Source: Myotis daubentonii
Taxonomy: Eukaryota > Chordata > Mammalia > Chiroptera > Vespertilionidae
Reading direction: 5' to 3'
DNA length: 64,000 nucleotides
Assembly (NCBI RefSeq): GCF_963259705.1
Contig: NC_081849.1
Location: 59,864,093-59,928,092, forward strand
The notes below the pieces were generated by a model. The model made no database searches and was not told where the DNA came from. It was given only the letters and a program-made list of their open reading frames with translations. Both the position numbers and the translations under genes were made by a program. Each line of letters opens with the position of its first letter. Position 1 is the first letter of the stretch. Positions 56,780-64,000 of the stretch are shown piece after piece.

Positions 56780-56957
56780 TTCCTTTAATTTTTATTTTGA
56801 GAAAATTTTAGATTTTCAAAAGTTGCAAGAATATTAAAAGAATTATACACCCTTCACCCAGATTTCCCAAATGTTAAAAATTATCTCATTTGTTATCATC
56901 CTTTCTCTCTCTCCCTCCCTCTTCTCTCTCTCTCTCCCTCCCCCTTCCTCCCTCTCC

Positions 56958-57012
<55 letters not shown>

Positions 57013-57180
57013 ATTTAACTATTTCAGAGTAAATTGATGTGACAATATGCTCAGTTATCCCTAAATACTACAGCATGTGTTTCTAAAAATACAAGGACAT
57101 TCTCAAACATAATCAAAGTACAATCATGAAAGTCATGATGATATAATACAATCTACAGACCTTTCTTGAGTTTTTTCAGG
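56780..57180. mobile_element. Old L1 3'UTR-type repeat containing a CT microsatellite
   Basis: 'tttattttgagaaaattttagattttcaaaagttgcaagaatattaaaagaattatacacccttcacccagatttcccaaatg' on the left. 'cagagtaaattgatgtgacaatatgctcagttatccctaaatactacagcatgtgtttc' and 'caaggacattctc...gtacaatcatg' on the right. Same class as 10380-10760. Confidence 0.75.
56904..57009. repeat. (CT)n / (CCCT)n microsatellite
   Basis: Pyrimidine tract of mixed CCCT and CT units ending in about 22 pure CT units, expanded within the old L1-type repeat. Confidence 0.95.
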
Positions 57181-57574
57181 TGTCCTATTAAGGTTCTAAT
57201 AACCTCATATCTTGAGATGGACTGAGTCTTAAATGACTTCTGTTCATTGCTAACTCACAATCATGTATGTCCTGATTTTACTACTTTAGGGCTCAGAAAA
57301 GAGTCTTCATCCAAAATTTTTACAATATTTTTAATAACAATGGGAAAATGCATGCTATCTTGTAAAATCTCATTTGTTAACAATGATAGCATGGGATCAA
57401 AATGCCTCATTTCTTACTCTTCAAAACAAATCTTGGTCAGTAATAGTTCTAATACAACACATTTTTTAAAAATAAACTTTTTCAAATGAACTTTATTTTT
57501 TAAATAAATGAGCCTAGGAACTCACTGTGTATAAAATGTTACATCAGAGTACAATGGATATAGTTTATTAAGTA
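57181..57574. other. Unannotated AT-rich DNA
   Basis: No gene or repeat recognised; left flank of the HeliBat derivative. Confidence 0.4.
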
Positions 57575-58196
57575 TTATTTTACACGAAAGAGAAACATGC
57601 AAATTAATCATCCCTCTGCTATGCTCAAGCCACACCCACTAGCCAATCACAGTGACTATGCAAATTAACCCGACAAAGATGGCAGTTAATTTGCATATGC
57701 AGGTGTCAAGCATGCCAGGAGGCGACAGCAGCCGTGGCCGCAGGCTCCTGGGACCATTGCCCGCCCGGGAGGCGAGGCCTGCCATGCCAAGCCACGTCCG
57801 TGGACTCCTGGGACCTTCACCACCCCAGGAGGCATGCCAAGCCACGCCCACGGGCTCCTGGGACCTTGCTGGCAGAGAGCAGAGTGGGAGAGGAGCGGGC
57901 GGAGAGCGGGAGGTTTGGAGGACTTGGCAGAGGAGGAGGCCGCTGGACATAGAGCAGAGTGAGAGAGAGGGCGGCTTGGAGGGTGCGGCTCCCTCTGTCA
58001 CCCCAGCTTCCTCATCACAGCTGTGGAAACTGACAGCAGGGAGGAGGAAGTCCCACCCCCACAGAATCAGCCAGAATCAGCCTTTAGTCAGACAGCTCTC
58101 AGTGGCCTGACAGCCAGGACTCTCATTCACCTGCATCTCAGACCGTGACAGAAGAGAGGTGGGACTACGTCTAAAGAACAACTGTTGATTCAACGT

Positions 58197-59986
58197 AGGT
58201 CTGCAGCCAAAAGATGCTGGGGTTATCAACAGAAAATGTCTGCAGAGCAGCAGCGTCTGATCTTGAAAGAAGGTGGTGCCTAGGACAGAATGTATCTGAA
58301 CACCAGCTACTGGAAAGACGTTGTTCTGATGCCGAAAAACACCGATGTTATCAACAGAAAATGTCTAAAGACCAACGTGCCTTTGAAATTGAAAGAAGGC
58401 GGTGGCGATGACAGAATATGTCTAGAAAACAGTCATCAACAAGTACTACCAATACTGATAGGAATTGCCTTCTCAGCGAAAATGGAGTACATGAGGATGC
58501 AATTCTCTAACATAGTTGTGGTGGAATGACTGTTCGATGTGAATTTTGCCTACCACTAAATTTCTCTGATGAAAAACCATCTGATGGGAAATTTACTTGA
58601 TGTTTTAGCAAAGGGAAAGTCTATCCAAATGATATACATTTTCCAGATTACCTGGCATATTTAAAAATGTTAATGACAAACAAAGTTTCTGACAGTAAAA
58701 ATTTCATAGAAAATGTTCATTCCATAAATAGTTCTTTTGCTTTTGCTTCCATAGGTGCAAATATCACATCGCCATCAGGATATGGGCCATACTGTTTTAG
58801 AATATACGGACAAGTTTATCACCATACTGGAACTTTACACCCTTCGGATGGTGTTTCTCGGAAGTTTGCTCAACTCTTTAATTTGGATATAGCCAAAGCT
58901 ACAAGTAAAAGATTAACAATGCCAGAAAACCAGGACTGCTCAGAAAGACTCATTATCAACATCAACATCCTCATGCATGAAATAAATGAATTAACAAAAT
59001 CGTACAAGATGCTACATGAGGTAGAAAAGGAAGCCCAATCTGAAGCAGCAGCAAAAGTATTGCTCCCACAGAATTAACAATGGCAATTAAATACGCCGTA
59101 ACAGTGACCCAGGTAGCTATAATTTTCCCCGTGTAACCGAGGTTGCTGTCATATTCAGAAACGAAGATGGAGAACCTCCTTTTGAAAGGGACTTGCTCAT
59201 CTATTGTAAACCAGATCCCAATAATCCAAATGCCACTAAAATGAAACAAATCAATATCCTGTTTCCTACATTAGATGCAATGACATATCCTATTCTTTTT
59301 CAACATGGTGAAAAAGGCTGGGGAACAGATATTGCATTAAGACTCAGAGACAACAGTGTAATCAACAATAATACTAGACAAAATGTAAGGACATGAGTCA
59401 CACAAATGCAGTATTAATGGATTTCATCTCTCTGTGCGGGACACGTTTAATCCTATTTTAAATGCAGGAGAATTAACTCAACAGTTTATCGTGGATTCAT
59501 ATTCAAAAATGGAGGCCAATTGGATAAATTTCATCAAAGCAAACCAATCTAAGTTGAGAGTTGAAAAATATAGTGGTTTGATGGATTATCTCAAATCTAG
59601 ATCTGAAAATGACAATGTGCCGATTGGTAAATTGATAATACTTCCATCATCTTCTGAGGGTAGTCCCAGAAATACGCAGCAGAGATATCAGATGCTATGG
59701 CAATTGTAACGAGGTATGGCAAGCCTGATTTATTCATAACCATGACATGCAACCCCAAATAGGCAGATATTGCAAACAATTTACAACACTGGCAAAAAGT
59801 TGAAAACAGACCTGAGTTGGCAGCCAGAGTTTTTAATATTAAGCTGAATGCTCTTTTAAATGATATCTGTAAATTCCATTTATTTGGCAAAGTAATAGCT
59901 AAAATTCATGTCATTGAATTTCAGAAACGTGGACTGCCTCACGCTCACATATTATTGATATTAGATAGCGAGTCCAAATTACATTC
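58197..59986 (+). pseudogene. Helitron Rep/N-terminal coding remnant, ends after the HUH motif
   Basis: Pieces in different frames (58214-58411, 58667-59077, 59193-59396, 59434-59709, 59817-59986) read collinearly as the N-terminal part of a HeliBat Rep-helicase. They include a basic repeat region (ERRR..., KMSKDQRAFEIERRRWR) and the stretch SGYGPYCFRIYGQVYH. Next come NNPNATKMKQINILFPTLDA and finally QKRGLPHAHILL, which holds the HUH pair (HAH, 59940-59948). The catalytic tyrosines and the helicase are absent. Several frameshifts and stops occur, so it cannot act. Confidence 0.92.
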
Positions 59987-59994
59987 CTCTAATT

Positions 59995-60186
59995 CAGTGG
60001 TTCTCAACCTTCCTAATGCTGCGATCCTTTAATACAGTTCCTCATGTTGTGGTGATCCCCAACCATAAAATTATTTTTGTTGCTACTTCATAACTGTAAT
60101 TTTGCTACTGTTATGAGTCATAATGTAAATATCTTATATGTAGGGTGTATTTTCATTGTTCACGACCCACAGGTTGAGAACAGCTG
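59995..60186 (-). mobile_element. SPIN hAT transposon nested in the HeliBat remnant
   Basis: 192 bp from CAGTGGTTCTCAACCTTCC to GGTTGAGAACAGCTG, flanked by an exact 8-bp TSD CTCTAATT (59987-59994, 60187-60194). The interior 'aaccataaaattatttttgttgctacttcataactgtaattttgctactgttatga' is SPIN. Near the right TIR it has a 'gtattttcattgttcacgaccc' variant, also found (inverted) in the copy at 60855-61046. Confidence 0.95.
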
Positions 60187-60238
60187 CTCTAATTAATTAC
60201 CTTTCAATGTGCATGAATTTTGTGCACCAGGCTACAAG

Positions 60239-60606
60239 TCTACATGTAAAAGCCAAGCGACTGGACCACTGGAACAACTGGAATGACCGGTTGCTATGAC
60301 ACGCACTGGGGTGGCCAAACAGCCCGAGTAGGGTCCCAATTGGCCCCCCCAACCTCCCGCAGCCCCTCCCTCCAGGTGGCCTGGCCCACGAATGGCGCAC
60401 CCTATCCCAATCAGAAGCAGGATGGCTGGCCAAAATCCCGCAGCCCCCCTGCCAGCCCTGCCCCTGATAAGCCTCTCCATCGGGGTGGGGCCGACCAACC
60501 TCCTGCGGCCCCTCCCCCAACCCCTCTGGCACAGCCCTGATCAGCCCCCATCGGGGTGGGCCTGCCGGACCCCACCTGTGCATGAATTCATGCATGGGGC
60601 CTCTAG
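60239..60606 (+). mobile_element. Non-autonomous Helitron, subfamily B, tandem to the HeliBat derivative
   Basis: 368 bp, starting TCTACATGTAAAAGCCAAGC immediately after the decayed CTAG of the preceding element and ending GCATGGGGCCTCTAG followed by T. The start matches the subfamily B copy at 26089-26627. Its hairpin is GCATGAATTCATGC. The CTCF-like core is truncated here (GCACTGGGGTGGCC). Confidence 0.92.
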
Positions 60607-60854
60607 TATATAATAATAATAACATAAAGGAACTCTCTTTGCCTTGTGCTTTATAAGCAGTGTAAAAAAAGCTGAGTTCATTGGTGTTAAAAGAGATGCA
60701 CCTTTGTATGCTTTCTCTCCAGTGGAAAGTAAGTCAGTTACAGAAGAGTTTGAATTTTAACACATCTAGTTTCTTGATGGGGAGTCAGATTATAAATTGC
60801 CAGTTTCACATAGCAATTTAAATCAAAGCACATAGCTTCAGTGTCCTCATAAAC

Positions 60855-61046
60855 CAGCAGTTCTCAGCCTGTGGGTTGCGAACAATGAAAATACATCCTG
60901 CATATCAGATATTTACATTACGATTCATAACAGTAGCAAAATTACAGTTATGAAGTAGCAACAAAAATAATTTTATGGTTAGGGGTCACCACAACATGAG
61001 GAACTGTATTAAAGGGTCACGGCATTAGGAAGGTTGAGAACCACTG
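60855..61046 (+). mobile_element. SPIN hAT transposon, third copy
   Basis: 192 bp from CAGCAGTTCTCAGCCTGTGG to GGTTGAGAACCACTG. It shares the internal variant GCGAACAATGAAAATACATCC with the copy at 59995-60186, in place of the G/C-rich block of the copy at 6690-6900. No clear 8-bp TSD is seen (TCATAAAC versus CTTCTGAG). Confidence 0.92.
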
Positions 61047-61763
61047 CTTCTGAGACTTTTTAGCTACCAAGTTGAGTATTTATTGAGTACTTAGGTTATT
61101 GCAGGAGAGCACGTCTTGCCTTCCCTGTTTATTGCTGGGGTTGGAGTTCTTGTGATATCCTTGGAAAAGGAATTTTCTGAGACTTGCCTGGGAGGATGGG
61201 ATATAGTAGAAAGCTATCTCAATTTATTTCCATGGAATTACACCCATGGGTTTTCAAAGACCCATTTTTCTTAGCCCAGTCATAGAAGAACTGTAGCTGG
61301 GATTTCAGTAGACCTAAAATCAGACCCATGTCCAAAGTTTCCATTCCATATTTGCATAGTCCAATATAGCATCAACCTAGCTGCAGTCCATTAGTCCACT
61401 GTGTGTGGGATTCACATGGCTGTGGGCTGTGGGCTGTGGGTGAAAATTAGGAAGCCAAGAGCGAGCCAGGAGCACATGAGCAACAAGAGTTCCAAAAGAG
61501 CGAACTCCTTTGTTTAGGGGATTGGGTATTCCCAAATATTTGCAAGCTTACAGTGGTCACACCCATTCTGGCCAAACATCTCTGTCCCCAAGTGTGATTG
61601 ACTGGAAAATAACTTTTCTATGTTATTTCAATCACTTTACTGGGCATGCATCTATCTTTCCTGTGTTAGAGCTCTTCCCTTCCTGGTAAAGTGTGAAATT
61701 GCAGCTTCCTAGTGAAGGTGCCCAAATGTCATGACTATAATATCTGGCCTTTCCTTTTTATTA
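61047..61763. other. Unannotated DNA
   Basis: No gene or confident repeat. A short GGGCTGT triplicate lies at 61422-61440. Confidence 0.4.
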
Positions 61764-62128
61764 TCTATACTAATAAAAGGGTAATATACTAATTAGACCG
61801 GATAGACTAGGCATCTTCCGGACATCCTTCCAGACAAAGCCATGGTGGCGGGGCCACGGCAGAGGCAGTTAGGGGTGATCAGGCAGGCAGGCAGAGCAGT
61901 TAGGGGTGATCAGGCCAGCAGGGGAGAGCAGTTAAGGGTGATCAGGCCAGCAGGGGAGAGTGGTTAGGGGCAATCAGGCTGGCAGGGGAGAGCAGTTAGG
62001 GGTGATCAGGCAGGCAGGCAGGTGAGCGGTTAGGAGCCAGGGGTCCTGGATTGGAGAGGGTGCAGGCCGGGCTGAAGAACACCCCCCAGGTCCCCCCCAG
62101 GCACAAATTTTGTGTACTGGGCCTCTAG
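61764..62128 (+). mobile_element. Non-autonomous Helitron with internal ~32-bp minisatellite
   Basis: 365 bp, starting TCTATACTAATAAAAGGG and ending TGTGTACTGGGCCTCTAG. The host A (61763) precedes and T (62129) follows. The hairpin GCACAAATTTTGTGT lies next to the 3' end. The centre contains units beginning GTTAGGGGTGATCAGG at 61868, 61899, 61931, 61963, 61995 and 62029. It has no coding sequence and no CTCF-like core. Confidence 0.95.
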
Positions 62129-63167
62129 TGATTATTAATAACTAGCTAATTATAATGATATCACTTACTACCTACAGAATAAGATAAAACATGTTTTAAA
62201 TAAAATAATTTTCAATGAAAGCTATCCAGAGACATGTAGATAAGACCTCGGTTACCAAGGAGATAACAAAAGCACAGGAGTTCTGTGGACACATTATTAT
62301 ATTTCAATTAGCCTTGTTCAAACAGACCAATAATATTTAAATATCTAATCTGTGAGTTATTGCAGGTAGCCTACAGAGAACATCTTGCATATACCTACAC
62401 ATTTTATTTAAATACCATGCAGAGATCAAAACAATGTCTCATTTGTATTGAATTAATTAGACATTATATTACTTTTAACTACAGAAAAGCAGGTGTCTAT
62501 ATCCTCAAAATAATACTTTTCTTAGGCATTCAATGATGTAAAAACCCACTATGTTAAAATTTGTCCAGAATATACCTCTAAATAAAAGTCCTAGTAGCAG
62601 CTAAGGAAATCAAGTTACAATGATCAAAATCTTATAAAGAAACAAAATTATAAGGGATATATTTTCTTTGGACATTGTAGAATGAATTCAAAATTGGAGA
62701 GAGGGCATGCACAGAGACTTTTGATTTAATTAGTTTAATATAATACCTTGAAATGTAAAAGGAAAAGGTACAAGACAAAATTTAAGAGCAGGGCAAGTTG
62801 GAATCCTTGAAAAAAAAACATTCTTTGTTTTAATCAAACTTGCTTGAATTTAAAACTTTCAAAGTCTCATTGTGTGTAGCTATGAGATGTCAGGTGGCAA
62901 ATATTAACTCAGTGAAACAAAGGCATAAGCAAAGTGAGTAACACTGAATAAGAACTGTCAAGTATGAAGTGATGCCCCTCACAGGGATGGTTTGCTATTA
63001 TTTGACACAGTATATCATGTAATCTCCAGTAACGGCCTCCAGGATTGGAGGAACATTCTCTCTTTCTCAAAGGGAGCACAACACAGAGGGTGTAGTAGAA
63101 TACACTCACCCTGGCAACACACAGGTACAGGCAGCAACCACCTCCTCTTCCGTGTGTTTATATTAAA
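62129..63167. other. Unannotated AT-rich DNA
   Basis: No gene or confident repeat. Confidence 0.4.
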
Positions 63168-63336
63168 CAAGTGGCCCAGTGCACAAATTTGTGCACATTG
63201 AAAGGAAATTAATTAGAAGAAATATTTTAATATCGCTATTCGCCCTTTCTCTAAAATAGAAGTGTCAACCAAATTCACGATCGACAATGACAGATCAAAA
63301 CACATGCATGCGATTGGTGCCAGCGAGAGGTTTACA
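63168..63336 (-). mobile_element. HeliBat 3'-terminal fragment, minus strand
   Basis: On the minus strand it ends 'aattaatttcctttcaatgtgc', then the hairpin TGCACAAATTTGTGCA, then CTGGGCCACTTG (decayed CTAG). The 'aattaattacctttcaatgtgc' string is shared with the end of the HeliBat derivative at 60190-60220. Its other boundary abuts the 5' TC of the next Helitron, so that copy probably inserted in it or truncated it. Confidence 0.8.
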
Positions 63337-63802
63337 TCCTATATAATGAAAGCTTAATATGCTAAGTGTCCGGTCGTTCGGTCAGCTGTTCAACCAATCA
63401 AAGCGTAATATGCTAATGATATGCTAAGGCCACTCAACCACTTGCACTGACCACCAGGGGGCAGTCAGTCAACTGGTCGACCAGTTGCTATAATGTCCAC
63501 TGATAGCCAGGGGGCAGATGCTCCAACTGGTAGGTTAGCTTGCTGCTGGGGTCCAGCTGATCAGGACTGAGTGAAACAGGCCAGACATGCCCTGGAGCCC
63601 TCTCATGGTCCCTCCCCAGCTGGCCAACCTCCCACGCCCTTCCCTGGCCCCAATTGTGCACCAGTGGGTTCCTTCGGCCTGGCCTGCGCCCTCTCACAAT
63701 CTGGGACCCTTCAGGGGATGTTGGAGAGCCAGTTTGGGCCCGATCCTGCAGGCCAGGCCAAGGGACTCCACTGGGGCACAAAGCCATGCACTGGGCCTCT
63801 AG
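63337..63802 (+). mobile_element. Non-autonomous Helitron, same subfamily as 22462-22914
   Basis: 466 bp, starting TCCTATATAATGAAAGC and ending GCACTGGGCCTCTAG. A (63336) precedes and T (63803) follows, the canonical insertion context. It shares successive blocks with 22462-22914 (CAACCAATCAAAGCGTAATATGC, ATGATATGCTAAG, CAACTGGTCGACCAGT). It carries CTCF-like cores at 63451-63464 and 63504-63517 in the same orientation. Confidence 0.95.
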
Positions 63803-63891
63803 TATATTGATAAACTTGTTTATTTAGACTTGCTTTTTGATTTAGCTAAACTTTTTTCCAGCCCAGTGAAGCACCCCAATTTCTCTTTCAG

Positions 63892-63967
63892 GTAACTGTC
63901 AACAACACAGCAGTAAATATCAACACAAAGCAGATTATTATTGTAGATCATGCAGGGAGAACAAAGG
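63892..63967 (+). other. Candidate exon or recursive splice site (weak)
   Basis: A strong acceptor-like tract (CAATTTCTCTTTCAG ending at 63891) is followed directly by GTAACTG, which could serve as a regenerated donor. A second donor-like AAAGGGTAAAATA follows 76 nt later. Two frames are open across the 76 nt. I recognise no protein, and the match could be chance. Confidence 0.2.
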
Positions 63968-64000
63968 GTAAAATATTTAACTGCAGCAGTGTTTGACTAT

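Larger units (their letters stand above)
57575..60238 (+). mobile_element. HeliBat Helitron derivative (internally deleted, partly coding)
   Basis: The 5' part is recognisable from 'gaaagagaaacatgcaaattaatcatc' with repeated ATGCAAATTAA and a GC-rich leader (57700-57900) containing three 'ctcctgggacc' units. It continues into a broken Rep frame (58197-59986). The 3' part ('aattaattacctttcaatgtgc' then the hairpin GCATGAATTTTGTGCACC and a decayed CTAG, ACAAG) follows directly, so the rest of Rep and the helicase are deleted. The 5' TC is not clear, making the start approximate. A SPIN is inserted at 59995. Confidence 0.85.

Noticed and set aside
57652..58110. 152-codon open frame
   Set aside because: Lies in the GC-rich leader of the HeliBat derivative; Arg/Gly/Pro bias follows base composition, and an overlapping antisense frame is equally open.
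57575..60606. A functional autonomous Helitron
   Set aside because: Multiple frameshifts, no tyrosine motif and no helicase; only the N-terminal part up to the HUH motif remains.

Overview
The window is mammalian nuclear DNA, almost certainly from a vespertilionid (Myotis-like) bat. The diagnostic evidence is the repeat content. There are about 22 copies of the tRNA-derived VES SINE (tRNA-like A/B boxes, a CT-rich middle and an AATAAAA-rich tail), many with target-site duplications (TSDs). There are nine Helitron (HeliBat) segments with TC...CTAG ends, three SPIN hAT transposons, and one young non-autonomous hAT with a perfect TIR core. These sit on the usual mammalian background of L1, L2, MIR, MER5A and old LTRs. 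I find no functional protein-coding gene and no RNA gene. Long open frames are low-complexity translations or fall inside transposons. The sequence is best read as an intergenic region or a very long intron.

Layout: 1-11 kb is AT-rich sequence with L2, MER5A, an MLT1-type LTR, a SPIN (6690-6900, 8-bp TSD) and five VES copies. 11-13 kb is an ancient L2 split by a 440-bp LTR-like insertion and by a long pyrimidine microsatellite. 13-17 kb holds a mariner-like MITE, an old LTR interrupted by a 235-bp hAT, and a VES. 19.2-20.9 kb is an L1 ORF2 relic carrying two VES insertions, one of which has grown a GAAA microsatellite. 22.3-23.2 kb is an L1 3' end split cleanly by a Helitron. 24.6-25.7 kb is an old L1 3' end with a VES (17-bp TSD). 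26.1-27.9 kb is a head-to-tail Helitron cluster on the minus strand.

28-57 kb is mostly unique AT-rich DNA with scattered MIR, L2, L1 and VES copies, plus two related minus-strand LTRs. The second of these (54205-54778) is a solo LTR with a perfect 6-bp TSD. 57.6-60.6 kb is a HeliBat derivative whose broken Rep reading frame ends just after the HUH motif. It carries a nested SPIN and is followed head-to-tail by another Helitron. 60.8-63.8 kb holds a third SPIN and three more Helitron segments.

The most interesting structures are: (i) Helitron-borne motifs matching the CTCF core, in two elements arranged as convergent pairs; (ii) two independent head-to-tail Helitron tandems in which the downstream unit is the same subfamily; (iii) SPIN copies, a family known for horizontal transfer among tetrapods; and (iv) a possible exon or recursive splice site near the right edge. 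Repeat family names are from memory of consensus sequences, without a database search, so subfamily names and outer boundaries are approximate unless a TSD or defined terminus is cited.
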